Source: Patiria pectinifera
Lineage: Eukaryota > Echinodermata > Asteroidea > Valvatida > Asterinidae
Assembly (NCBI GenBank): GCA_029964075.1
Contig: CM057147.1
Coordinates: 25,379,513-25,443,512 of the forward strand
Reading direction: 5' to 3'
Length of the DNA stretch: 64,000 nucleotides
Shown here: piece by piece, positions 50,301 through 59,145 of the stretch
Layout: each line of letters begins with the position of its first letter
Numbering within the stretch: position 1 is the stretch's first letter
Notes under the pieces: model-generated
Seen by the model: the letters and a program-made list of their open reading frames with translations, nothing else
Told to the model about the DNA's origin: nothing
The model's database searches: none
Position numbers and translations under genes: made by a program

Positions 50301-53300
50301 TCCTCCCACCTCTAAAACTGTAAGTTCTTCATTGTTTTCTCATTAACATGATTAACCCTAACCCTCCAGGGTATTTTGGCTAGAAACCCTGCCAAACGCA
50401 GCAACATGCAACACTTGTCTAAGTGACAAGCCTGCCGAGTGCAGCAAGATCCATCAGGTCAAAAGTCTCGAGGCCAAACTGCCTCAGAGTCTGTGGTCCC
50501 CCAATGCAGCAGGATACAACTCGGGCATTGTTCTATGGGACTAGCTCTCAGTGTCTCAGAAGTGGCCGGTTTCTGCACTGGTGTTGGTAGCATTTTCCAT
50601 CAAAGTGCACCAGACTTTTCCACCTGATGCACTGTGCTGCGTCTGGCAGGGTTAGGGTTAAGGAGTCCTTGGCTTCATAGTAATAAATTATAGCACAGTA
50701 TGGTATAATATACTAGAGGATTACCGAGAACAAAAGGTTTTACGTTCCCCTTGAACAAATTGGGGGACTGTCAACATAGGGTTGGAAAGCTCTATTGGTA
50801 GAGTGCTGCAGTACCGGAGGTCGTGGGTTCGAATCCAAACTCATTTTACCTTCTGACGCCTCCACAATAATGGCAGTCAATCAGGAAGAACGGGCGCAGG
50901 GCTCGTGTGATACGAAAATGGCTCTGTTGCCTGGCAAGGACGACGATGGCTTCACAGAACATAACAAGTAGCACAGCGGTCTGTATGGTGATAATAATAA
51001 TTTTAAAAAATGTGGCTTTATATTTAGCCATAGTCTGATTAACTAATAATAAATATTATACAAATATTGAGAGGCTCAGAGAGGAATGGGAGGAACATTA
51101 TTGCAAGGTTAAATCTGGACTTTCAAAGCCAAGTGAGTTGAGAAAAAAAATTTACCGAGCGATAATATTCCTCCCATTTCATAATTTAAAGCCACTCAAT
51201 ATTTGTTTGATATAACTGACATATAGATCCTTGTCATTTGATAAATTGGAACTATTATCTCCTTACAACATTGGTGGAAAAAGTATTTCTCTCTTCCAAA
51301 CCACCCCTTCACGGAAATGTTTGAACCCAACTCTGTAGCGCTGGCTCTTTGGAACAATATGCGCTACGTGCAACGCTGAACGCGCATACTAGCATGCATT
51401 TGCACACAAATACAGCTTCATGGAACAAAAATGGATTCTTACTGTTGAATAGTATCTCCCATTCCCAATAGGCAAAACTGACTGTAAACCACAAACGCAA
51501 ACTGACTCGGGCATTACAATACGAATCTTTTTTTTTAAGTTGAACAAAGAAATTGGCCGGGCTTTACAGGAATCAATGATTCCAAACACAGCACACTTAT
51601 ACACACTTGAGTTTGCGTGTGCGAGATCACAGTATGTAACAACAATTAGAGCTATATTTAAAGAGGTTGTGGAATGCTCGAAGACATTTCCGTCATTTTG
51701 GGGGTATATGTAGCCAAAGGTGTGATTAAATAAAAACGACTATTGTGTCTGTCATGAAATGAGTACAAAAGGTACTTTTGAGAGCTATTTTTCAGGTCCT
51801 GTTTCAACCCGAACGTGCAATTTGTGTAAAAGTCGTCGTTGTGGGCAACAAACAAAACACAGTAAATCGTGACGTAATAAACAGGACTCGTTTATGCTAC
51901 TCTGCATCGGGAGTCCTGTTTATTACGTCACGATTTACTGTGTTTTGTTTGCTGCCCGTAACGACGAGTTTTACACAAATTGCACGTTCGGGTCGAAACA
52001 GGCATGACAAGACTTGAAAAACAGCTCTCAAAAGTACCTTTTGTACTCGTTTCATGACAGAAACAATAGTCGTTTTTATTTCATCACACCTTAGGCTACA
52101 TATACCCGAAAAATGACGGAAATGTCTTCGAGCATTCCACAACCTCTTTAATTACTACTTTGAAACCATCCTGGGCATAGACATTTTGCATTCATGTGCG
52201 TGTTTGTAGAACATAATGAAATCAGATGAAATGAATTTCGAATAATGTACTCTAAATGCAACGCCCAAGTTTAATGCGATGGTTCATTTCGTTTTTTTTG
52301 GCGTATCGGCTTCGATAATGCACTGGTATAAAAATACAAATGCAGTATTGCAAATAGCCGTACTAAAATCGTACTAAATTTTGAGTTTTCCATAGGTTTG
52401 TGCACAAACGTGGATGAGCCCAGCAGACTTCATTTGTACAGCCAGATAGCGCTCTAGTAATTTAAAGGGAATATACATCATTTGCTTTTGCTGTAATTTT
52501 CAGAAATGGATGGAATTGGGGGTTGGAAATATATAGCAAATATAGTTACACTGACTTTTTTGAGGTTTTGGTTTCGAAAATGCTATAAAAACCAAGAAAA
52601 ACAATCATTTTCCTGTAGTCTGGTTCCCTGACTCCATTTAAGAAGAAACAGAGCACTTTACATACATTGGGGAATTGTAAGGTCAGGGAACCAGTCTAGC
52701 TGGCTTGTACCCGTTCATAGGTGTGTAATCGATTGCAAACAAGTGCGATGGTCAATTGGGGCCAGTATTTGAAAAAAACCCAGTTTTTTCCAACGCTGGT
52801 CGGCCGATCAGCGTTGGAAATTGATACAAAAATACCACTTTTGTTGAAAATGACAGTATACCAGGTGCCATGATTTTACAGGATGCTTTACACTGTCATT
52901 CACTAACAGTCCAGCAAGGTATTTCAAAATGATTTGGTAGTTTCATTTTTTGATGTTTGCAAATGTTGTATTTTCCCTTTAATAGTACATGTACGGTCAC
53001 AACTCAACAAATGGTAAACATTGGTTGAATTTGATCTTATCTAAAAGGGACAGGTAAAAGTCTGTGACATGACACAGGAAGTGATAAGCAGGAAGTATGC
53101 CAAGAACATTAGCAGGAAATGGCCAAAACTCAATGTGTGCAACGGATCACGTAATGCAATTTACTTGTAAGAATTCTCACATACCTTAATCGCCGTTCGC
53201 TTGTGTAGGAAGAACTTCTTGACCCCTAGCCACCTGACCTTTAACCCCAGGCCGATGGCGATGATGATCAGTAAAAAAAGCTCCACAGACCCATGGATCT

Positions 53301-56300
53301 GGAAGAGAGGGCAACCAGTTGGAGTTAAAAATACATCCCTTGAATCTTTCATTTCATTACTCTTGCATTCGATATTAGTTACCAGTTATTAAACATAAGA
53401 TGGAATTCTGCGTCGGGGAGATGTAAATCAAGATTAGGCTTTGCCCTTCACAGATGAAATAAAACACTGTTTACTCAGTTTGAAAGTTGGAAAAAGCTAC
53501 TTGGGTGGTTTTTTTCACTCTAAGTTTATTTGTGGTACCCGCTGCTAAATGTACATCAGATTCAAACCAGCCAATCGATGCAGATGTCTGCATTAGAAAG
53601 CAGGAGGTCGTGGGTTTGAGTCCCACCCGAGTGATTTTTTTTCAATTTCCAATCGGGAGGTTACGCACTGAGTATACAGTGTTTATTGCAGATCATGGAT
53701 GCCTGGGTGGCGCAGTACGTAAAGCACTTGCCTCTCACTCCTTTTACTCGGGTCAAATGTGAGTAGAGTTCTTTCTCTCCTGTGTCACGAGAGTATTTGT
53801 CTGGTTTTCTTCTCTCCGCAAAAATTAACACTTTCGATCTGACTGTGCTCCGTGGTAAGAAATATGGTCGTATGGTGGCCGTTACATGCCTTCAGCACAA
53901 CCACATTGTAGCGTAGCACAGCCCTTTCAGCTTCTGCTGCGAGTAAGGACGGTTAGGCCCTCCCAAAAAATAGTTCTGCTTATGATTGCATGGCATTCAA
54001 AAATAGGGTAGGTAGGTAAGATATTCTTATTTTTTGGGCCAATTTTTTTGGTGTGTACAATCATATGGCGGCGTCTACATGTAGTCAAGGGAAAAAGGTA
54101 GAAATTTTTGGTTTTGGGGGATTTGTTTTTCTCATTTATCCCATAAAAAATAGGGTATGGGCTTTCAGAATGGGGTAGGTAGGGAAACCAGAAGCAAAAC
54201 TATTTTTTCTTTGGCCTTAAGGCCAAAAAAAAAAAGTCTCCGGTTTCTGGTATGCGCGCGCGTCGCCGTAGCCGTGCGCGTCGGCAAGATGAAAAAGTTT
54301 TTTTTCCAATGAAAGATGATGTCTCAAAACCGCCAAACTCACTGGTTTGACTAGAATCCTGCTGCACAATTTGCACGTGTTTTTAGATGGAGTTATGATC
54401 GAGAATAAGCTTTACGTGGCCTCTCTGGACTCCCGTACATTTTGCACTAAGTTCAGTCGGGCACCATTTGCAGTCATCAGCCGACATTTGAAGCAAAAAA
54501 TCAGGTAAAAAAAAAAAAAAAAGCCGCGTCACCGCACCACTTTTTGGGCAAGCTCCCATACCAGAAACCGGAGACTTTTTTTTTTTGGCCCAAGCCTTAA
54601 ATTTTTTTTAACTTATACTGGGTATGTTATATCAAGTGTCCATTAGATTACTATTATTATTACAAGATCATGATGAAACAACCAAAATGGTCCTTACGAT
54701 TTCTGGGAGTTTAACTAAATCCACTGCGGGTCTTTCACACAGGGCGAGGCCGAGCAGTAGAACGGCAGCAGTAAAGTCCATCATGTAGAACCAGACATTA
54801 TGCACCAGGATGTATGCCGGCAGGGCATCCTGACTCTTAGGATGGGTGCTGAAGTTGTGGTTGTTCTCTCCCTCCTAAGGGGGGGGGAGGAGAAAAAGTT
54901 ACTGAACAGTAATGTTTACTCTCCTTACTTGAATTTTTAACTGTGAAGTGTGCACTTCAACAGATTTTTCTCAGTATTTTATAGCAAAATAACATTATTC
55001 ATGTAAACCAAGTTTATTTACATCAGAATTTTGTTTAACCCTTTAGACACTGTAGCGCCTGCACCATCCTGCCTATTACTCACTGTAGCGCCCGAAACCA
55101 CCCAAGAACTTTATGGTCTTAATTATTCATCGGTGAATAAACACAATGTAATTCAATGTAGACCATTTGCTAATGGATCAAAGATACCAGGAAAACAGCC
55201 CTCCACATCTAGAGCAGGATGTCAACAACTAGACTTGCCTTGACTTTTAACTCAATGGGTACCACATTTTTCCACTAAAATATTTAGAACTCATGCATTA
55301 CTTTTCGTTCAAGGTCCATACAATTTCCTTGATGGCAAATTCTCTACGGCTATTGGAGTTCTTAAAGTCATGCCCAGCTCCAGCTTAAAGGTATCTTGAC
55401 GCATCTTTGGAAATGGCTTTCTATTATAGTTCTCTTCATAATGATATAGCATGCCAGAAAGAATAATTTCGCAGGGAGTTTAGTGCCATTACTACATACA
55501 TCTTTAAACCAAGTGTATTTTTCAACAATAATTTTGTCTGTTACTTTTTGGATAGCTGCAAATGATCTATTCTAAAATCTAAACAATGTTGCAAATACAT
55601 GAACTCATACTTCCCTGACTGAATATGATGATGAATTTGAGGTAATCAAACTTTAGTTTACCTAACAAATATTGAGACATTTTACTAGTTTCACCTGAAG
55701 CTGACTAAACCATGCTAATGAAAATGTTTAAACTAAGAGGCTTGATCATGAAGCAACAATTTTATGGACTCTGTGCATGAACAGCCATCACTCAAAGAGT
55801 ACTCCAATGGCGACACACCGCGTGCCCGCACTGGTTCACTTGCATATGGCACAAAGTAGACATGCATGTGGGCGTTTTGAATGGGCACAAACCAAGTGCG
55901 TCTTGGTGTGGGCAAACTGTGCATATTGTATCTTAGATCTGAAAGCCATAGCCCTTACGGCAAAGCTCCCAGTAATAAGCACCAAGGCTGGAGTTTCCTG
56001 AAAATGAAAATCGACTACTACATAACTACGCAGCTGCCTGACAGGGGAGGTGGTAGGACCAGCAGTTAACTGGACTGACCTTGAGATAGATGGCGGCTTC
56101 TTGGTAGTTGAGCTGCCAGCGTTGACGAACGCTCTCATCAGCTGCATCATCAGTACTGACTGACACTCCATCTGGGAAGCCTGATGAGGAAGGAAAAGTT
56201 ATAACACAAGGATGGTCATACAGTGTTCTTTCCATTCATCGAAAGTAATTGATTTCAAATTTAGGAAACACAACTTCCCACAAATTCCAGGAATTTTGGC

Positions 56301-58558
56301 TTGCATCTAGCTCAAAATATCCAGTTCATTAAGATACTGATGAAGCCCATACTGTCAAACGGCGTGGGGCACATATCACCACATGAAACAGTCGTTGATT
56401 ATTAAAGCGCTACCTGTTTTTCTTCGATAGTGACATCACACACGCGCTCAACGATCGATCAGCAATGAAACGGAGCACAACTCGGTAGACATTTAATTGC
56501 AAGCGGTAAGTTTATCAGAATATTTTATTCTTATTTCAAAATAGCTGCTTGTTTGGAACAACTTAAGGGGCCTTATGGAATGTTATGAATGTGTGGATCT
56601 ACCCAGTCTAACTGTCTTTCTCATTTGTAATCTTTTTACCATTTTTGGGGGGCCTTTTGTCCTCGAGGTTATGCAAAAAAAGCATACCTTGTGTCAGTGA
56701 TATAAATGTGTAGTCAAAGTATGCCTTTTCGGTGGAGCATTAGTAGTATCCAGTACATAAACCATTTGGTTGTGGCACATTTGGTTTGAGGAAACTTTTC
56801 CATTAAAACCGAGACAATTTTTTGGTATGTCCTTTTCACGAAATGCGAGTGACGGTTTTGTCCATTAGTGCATTGATTGCCATGCTCATTAATATCAATT
56901 TATTTTCATAATACAGTCGTTTTCCTAGTTCCGGATTTTTCCTAGTTCCGGATAGCTTCAAATAAAAACCTACCTCTTTTGGACAAGTCTCCAATAAATT
57001 TGTTTCGGACGATGTGCAATTTGAAAAGGAAAATGTAAGCTCCTTGATACACAAAGATTTTTCCGATAAAATCTTTAGAAGAGGAATTTAGGCCAGATTT
57101 CCGACTCGCACTTCGACATGTTTGGATGCTTTGTAGAAAATCGCAGGAGCTGCGAAGCGACGATAAATTTTCTCCTCGGTATATCACTTGTACCGTGTAA
57201 TTTCGAATATTTTGTTTATACCGGTACACTACAGTCGTATAAACTCTTCCATCGAATGCTTGTTGAATCAAATAAGTTGTAAAGTCTCCAGGCATGCAAC
57301 TGGGAAGTCACAAAAAAAGAGGAAATTCAAATCTTTTCATGACTTTGTACAGTGTTTTTCTATTTTCAATGGCACACATGGGAAGTAGAAAAAGAGGAAA
57401 TCAGCTGATCCGAGGAAAAGTTGCATGCCTGGTCTCTAATTTTTGAAAATTCGCCAACAAATGACCGTATGCTTTTGCCTAGTTCCGGATAGCACGTGCA
57501 CTTATGACCCAACTACACGCGCGTTAATCGCTTTTGTGTGACGTATTCTGTGCTGGGTCAAAGATTTTCGGTCCGTGCGTGAGTTCGAGCCGTTGCGCTG
57601 CAGACAAAAGTTTCAAAATCATTTACGTTTTTTTCTCTTTTTAAAATTTGATATGAGCCGAGAAAGCTAGTTGCGCGAATGTTGGGCAGCGCGAATTTGG
57701 GGCACTGTATGATACATCAACAATAAGGAAAAAATGTTGCAACCTGACACCATTTCCGCGATTGTGTACAAAGTCTATGGAGAGTCAAGAAAAACTTTTT
57801 AACTATCTCCTAACAAAATTGGAAATATTTCTCAGTCCCAGATTCATGTCTTATCATCATTTTGCAATGAATGTTCTTCATTGAGATATGAAGAAAAAAG
57901 TGGTGTCACTGTGGGTCGCACTAAAAAGCGTCAACACAGCGTCAACACAGCGTCAACACATGACAGAAGCGTCAACACACCGTCAACACATCCAAAACAC
58001 ATTCTGAATTAACAAAAATGGTATATAATTGTAAAGCATAGAATAAAAGAGAATTTTCATTGGATTGAGTTTCCATTTTGTCCAGAGTCTGGTGAGCCAC
58101 GTGCACTGATCTCTATTCAGGATCCACGGCACAGGAAACAGCCTACTTACTTCTGAAATCAGAAGGCTTCTCTCCGTCCTTCTGATTTCAGAAGTAGCAC
58201 CAATCAGTGTCATCAATGCACTTGTCAACTGCGTTCACTCATGGAAGAATAAGAACAGAATGTGTTCTTATTCCTCCATGGTTCACTGCATGCACTGCAC
58301 ACCCACTGCAAAGCCACTGCACTGCACTGCAACTTGCAGCGGCTTCCGAAATGTCCGACTCCGTTCGGTCGGCCGTCCTTTCAATCAATCGTAAGCAAAA
58401 TCAGATCAGATGAATTCTTCTATGATCATACCATTCATTGTTCCTGTTTCTCCAACGTCAGTATCGTTCATTAATGGACTTGTTAAATCGTTCATGGTTG
58501 ACGATACATTATTTCTACTAAAATTCGTTGCATTTTCTCCGTCGTTCGTGTCCGCCAT
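32328..58558 (-). CDS. TPCN1: two-pore channel 1 (TPCN1-like), complete, 24 coding exons
   Basis: Exons, 5' to 3': 58432-58558, 56080-56180, 54698-54874, 53185-53298, 50850-50980, 49925-50013, 48853-48943, 47800-47899, 46664-46780, 46062-46214, 44301-44433, 43406-43462, 42344-42415, 41564-41636, 41218-41319, 39736-39807, 39192-39281, 38323-38408, 37450-37496, 36069-36137, 35288-35378, 33812-33930, 32966-33049, 32328-32747. Total 2715 nt, 904 residues; the human protein is about 816. TPCs are endolysosomal cation channels gated by PI(3,5)P2 and linked to NAADP signalling. Seen: NYQEAAIYL before the first S1; [14 protein letters not shown] (Arg216, 217, 220, the lipid-binding position); filter [21 protein letters not shown] after S6; domain II S4 [16 protein letters not shown]; filter [13 protein letters not shown]6 [30 protein letters not shown]. 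The filters favour TPC1 over TPC2 or TPC3. The C-terminal tail is long and ends acidic. The ATG sits in AACATGG. Confidence 0.95.
33588..33680. repeat. hairpin-forming inverted repeat in TPCN1 intron 22
   Basis: Arms of about 38 nt (TAGCCTCCC, GGTGATCCATGGA, CATTCTATTTTCC and their inverses) surround a loop of about 17 nt. Pairing is almost perfect. It could be a tiny MITE; no RNA gene family was recognised. Confidence 0.75.
34090..35270. repeat. 34-bp minisatellite in TPCN1 intron 21
   Basis: About 35 near-identical units, each made of TACAGGGAGTAACAGG then CAGGGCGGTTTGGGGCAG, with C/T and A/G variants. Period 34 shifts the frame each unit, and no frame on the minus strand meets a stop, so ORFs of more than 400 codons appear with a 34-residue repeat. 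They overlap the intron and are not a gene. It fills most of the 1.36-kb intron. Confidence 0.95.
35625..36041 (-). repeat. tRNA-derived SINE, family 1, second copy
   Basis: The same layout as 2309-2724: on the minus strand GGGGTGCTGTGGTCCAATGG at the head and GCGCTATATAAGACTCC plus (ATT)n at the tail. It lies in TPCN1 intron 20. Confidence 0.88.
36373..36560. repeat. interspersed repeat, two copies (also 50190-50345)
   Basis: CATTGGCGCAG, CACATGGATTGGGTTTTCAG and TCCCTACCTGATTCCATGGG are shared, in the same order, with 50190-50345. The left part resembles a tRNA-derived SINE head. It lies in TPCN1 intron 19. Confidence 0.6.
36910..37380. mobile_element. hAT-like MITE with CAGGGATGCCAGT ends
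   Basis: The 471-bp element has terminal inverted repeats CAGGGATGCCAGT / ACTGGCATCCCTG and an imperfect 8-bp flank match (ACAACTTA, AAACTTTA). The interior has short nested palindromes of TACATGTA type. It lies in TPCN1 intron 19. Confidence 0.65.
38139..38282. mobile_element. 144-bp MITE with CAGGCATGCAAC ends, copy 1
   Basis: Ends CAGGCATGCAAC and GTCGCATGCCTG, flanked by GTTTTCAAG and GTTTTGAAG, a 9-bp near-match target duplication. The interior AGAGGAAATTCAAATCTTT and GAGGAAATCAGCTGATCC are shared with 57289-57431. A degraded relative starts at 49247. It lies in TPCN1 intron 18. Confidence 0.8.
40536..40665. repeat. microsatellite plus minisatellite-related patch in TPCN1 intron 15
   Basis: TTACATTGTA-type decamers repeat four times at 40536-40575. 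At 40617-40665, GAGTAACAGG, GGTGGTTTGGGGCG and ATACAGTGAGTAA follow in the same order as in the 34-bp minisatellite unit of intron 21. Confidence 0.65.
41812..42132 (-). repeat. tRNA-derived SINE, family 3
   Basis: On the minus strand the head is ATGGGCAGATGTGGTCTAG, with B-box-like GGTTCGAGCCC, then TACCCTTGAGTAAGGTGC as in the other families. It lies in TPCN1 intron 13. Confidence 0.75.
42633..43061. mobile_element. CAGGGTGAGTAAAA-ended element with nested palindrome
   Basis: Ends CAGGGTGAGTAAAAAA / TTTTTTACTCACCCTG. Within it, 42803-42970 is an almost perfect palindrome containing CCACGGATCACAAAAAA and CTTTCAGCAAAACGAAAACA on both arms. It is related to 23958 and 27318 and lies in TPCN1 intron 12. 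SINE-head remnants follow at 43170-43265. Confidence 0.7.
43832..44245 (+). repeat. tRNA-derived SINE, family 1, third copy
   Basis: Head GGGGTGCTGTGGTCCAGTGG, B box GGTTCGAATCC, tail GCGCTATATAAGACTTCGG then (TATTAT)n. It is antisense to TPCN1, in intron 11, and ends about 55 bp before exon 11. Confidence 0.9.
44470..44655. repeat. inverted repeat pair, left member (partner 47445-47640)
   Basis: Shares, in reverse complement with 47445-47640, CCTGCTTATTATCA, CTGATAAGAACAGT, CTGCTTTAAGTTCT and CTTGTCTTTGGTCTCAACATT. The pair encloses TPCN1 exons 9 and 10. Confidence 0.75.
44663..45187. mobile_element. TTAA-flanked MITE (TTAAAGGGAATATAC ends), copy 1
   Basis: TTAA at 44663-44666 and 45184-45187. 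The terminal repeats are AGGGAATATACATCATTTGC and, inverted, AGGGAAAATACAACATTTGC. It is non-coding, lies in TPCN1 intron 10, and is nearly the same as 52462-52982. Confidence 0.8.
45188..46061. other. remainder of TPCN1 intron 10
   Basis: About 870 bp of AT-rich intron sequence after the TTAA element. No ORF, repeat or RNA gene is recognised. Confidence 0.5.
47445..47640. repeat. inverted repeat pair, right member
   Basis: Partner of 44470-44655 in opposite orientation, in TPCN1 intron 8. It contains AATGTTGAGACCAAAGACAAG and AGAACTTAAAGCAGGACTG. Confidence 0.75.
48195..48685. mobile_element. TTAA-flanked MITE (AGGTAGAGCAGATCATTTG ends)
   Basis: TTAA at 48195-48198 and 48682-48685, with terminal repeats AGGTAGAGCAGATCATTTG and, inverted, AGGAGAGTAGATCATTTGC. 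Related sequences lie at 2975-3845, 21319 onward and 55388-55580. It is non-coding and lies in TPCN1 intron 7. Confidence 0.75.
49510..49800 (-). repeat. tRNA-derived SINE-like repeat
   Basis: On the minus strand, AAGCCTAGTTGTTAGAG resembles a tRNA head, GGGATTTAAATCC a decayed B box, and GCTTTAGGCAAGCCACTTTA the CTTGAGCAAGGCACTTT phrase of the other SINEs. It lies in TPCN1 intron 6. Confidence 0.6.
50190..50848. mobile_element. repeat cluster in TPCN1 intron 5, with a TTAA-flanked element
   Basis: 50190-50345 matches 36373-36560. 50352-50661 is bounded by TTAA and has terminal repeats ACCCTAACCCT...CCTGCCAAACGCAGCA and the inverse, so it looks like another TTAA-type MITE. 50787-50848 is tRNA-like (AGCTCTATTGGTAGAGTGC, GGTTCGAATCC) but the T arm does not pair properly; it is a SINE or tRNA fossil abutting exon 5. 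Confidence 0.6.
51659..52149. repeat. 490-bp foldback palindrome in TPCN1 intron 4
   Basis: The two arms of about 230 nt are reverse complements with few differences, around a centre of about 23 nt at 51889-51911. The outer ends are TTTAAAGAGGTTGTGGAATG and its inverse. Landmarks on both arms are AGTCCTGTTTATTACGTCA and GAAATGTCTTCGAGCATTCC. It is non-coding. A foldback transposon or a MITE with very long terminal repeats is the likeliest identity. Confidence 0.9.
52462..52982. mobile_element. TTAA-flanked MITE (TTAAAGGGAATATAC ends), copy 2
   Basis: A direct-orientation duplicate of 44663-45187 with the same TTAA borders (52462-52465, 52979-52982). The two copies bracket TPCN1 exons 5 to 10. 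Confidence 0.8.
53580..53790 (+). repeat. two tRNA-like SINE fragments
   Basis: 53586-53630 has an anticodon-arm-like stretch plus GTGGGTTTGAGTCCCAC, a well-paired T arm, but no D arm or acceptor stem. 53700-53780 begins GCCTGGGTGGCGCAGTACGT, a SINE head. Neither is a complete tRNA gene. They lie in TPCN1 intron 3. Confidence 0.5.
54221..54590. mobile_element. Harbinger-like MITE, copy 2
   Basis: Starts GGCC plus A-run plus GTCTCCGGTTTCTG and ends with the inverse and GGCC. TTAA precedes it and CAAGCCTTAA follows. The interior matches 23003-23377 in inverted orientation. It lies in TPCN1 intron 3, about 110 bp from exon 3. Confidence 0.8.
55034..55110. repeat. minisatellite-like sequence in TPCN1 intron 2
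   Basis: On the minus strand, GGGTGGTTTCGGGCG, CTACAGTGAGTAATAGGCAGG and ATGGTGCAGGCGCTACAGTG follow the order of the intron 21 minisatellite, about 1.5 units. It is preceded by TTAACCCTTTAGACACTG, which looks like an element end. Confidence 0.6.
55388..55580. mobile_element. fragment of the 48195-type TTAA element
   Basis: Shares GACGCATCTTTGGAAATG, CAACAATAATTT and TTTTTGGATAGCTGCAAATG with 48510-48670. One end starts at TTAAAGGTATC. The rest of intron 2 up to 56079 shows nothing recognisable. Confidence 0.5.
56914..57650. mobile_element. CAGTCGTTTTCC-ended DNA element, copy 2 (inverted, interrupted)
   Basis: Matches 14636-15495 in reverse complement: CAGTCGTTTTCCTAGTTCCGG at the left, AAGCTCCTTGATACACAAAG, and AAGATTTTCGGTCCGTGCGTG near the right. 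A 143-bp MITE at 57289-57431 interrupts it. It lies in TPCN1 intron 1; the DNA from 56190 to 56913 is unremarkable. Confidence 0.65.
57289..57431. mobile_element. 143-bp MITE with CAGGCATGCAAC ends, copy 2 (nested)
   Basis: Ends CAGGCATGCAAC / GTTGCATGCCTG, with GTCTC on both sides (57284-57288, 57432-57436). The homologous place in the 14636-15495 element is uninterrupted (near 15205-15215) with a single GTCTC equivalent, so both insertion and duplication are directly visible. Confidence 0.85.
57927..57990. repeat. AGCGTCAACACA short tandem repeat
   Basis: Five units of GCGTCAACACA/CCGTCAACACA with a spacer, in TPCN1 intron 1. Confidence 0.8.
58148..58280. repeat. two hairpins near the TPCN1 exon 1 donor
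   Basis: 58148-58196 is an exact inverted repeat with 19-nt arms TACTTCTGAAATCAGAAGG and an 11-nt loop. 58240-58280 has 18-nt arms CATGGAAGAATAAGAACA with one mismatch and a 5-nt loop. Both are in intron 1, 150-280 bp after exon 1 in the transcribed sense, followed by an ACTGC-rich patch. Confidence 0.8.
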
Positions 58559-59145
58559 GTTTACATCGCATGACAGCTGGTCAAATCACGCGTTGAAAAA
58601 CGAGATTTTCCGCGAACTCTGTCTGTGACCTTGAAAGTGACGTCACCTAGTTACGTTCATAGCAACGTGTGAAATATCAAAATAGTTTTAGATTCATCCG
58701 CCTAGCAAAAAACTTTTCTAAACATGATCTCTGAAAATCTCCTGGTTCAAATTTCTATCATGGCTACGTTCAGTTTGATGTTAATAAGCCAAAATAATGA
58801 AGAAGTGAATTAATAAAAAGAGCTCACCTAACCTACTTTTCTTGTGCGGAGGAAATCAATGTTTATCGAGGTGTTACTGGGCACTCGCTGCATGCACGCA
58901 CAGCGCTGCATGAGTTTGGGACGGCAGGTGTATGTTTTCTTGTGTTTTCAGAAATCTGATGAACTGAGGGAAAAATTGAGGCGAAATTTGTGTTGGCATC
59001 TATCGTACAAGCTTTCTATTTTCCCAACGTTTAACGGGAGTGCCAAATTCGGAAGCTGAACACAAAACACGTGGAGGTTCCTCGTCAATTAAGGTTCAAC
59101 AGTTTCGTATCATCGGCCCAGCGCGGCGCGCCAACGTCAATCAAA
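58559..59145. promoter_or_regulatory. putative bidirectional promoter of TPCN1 and DRC10
   Basis: The 587 bp between the two divergent start codons. No TATA box stands out. The clearest sites are a full CRE palindrome GTGACGTCAC (58637-58646) and, 4 bp further, GTTACGTTCATAGCAAC (58650-58666). The second half of that site, AGCAAC, fits the RFX X-box; the first half fits poorly and the spacing is wide. A CpG-rich GCGCGGCGCGCC lies at 59121-59132, just before the DRC10 ATG. Shared control is inferred from distance and orientation. Confidence 0.6.

Noticed and set aside
50352..50661. Telomere-like ACCCTAACCCT at one end and its inverse at the other
   Set aside because: Only one or two units, facing each other across a TTAA-bounded element; better explained as transposon terminal repeats than interstitial telomere.
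50787..50848. Possible tRNA gene
   Set aside because: A and B boxes are recognisable but the T arm and acceptor stem do not pair; tRNA-derived SINE or fossil.
53586..53630. Possible tRNA gene with a well-paired T arm
   Set aside because: No D arm or acceptor stem can be formed upstream.
59071..59145. Upstream in-frame extension of DRC10 beginning at GTG
   Set aside because: Not an ATG; the ATG at 59146 has good context and the family start is short.
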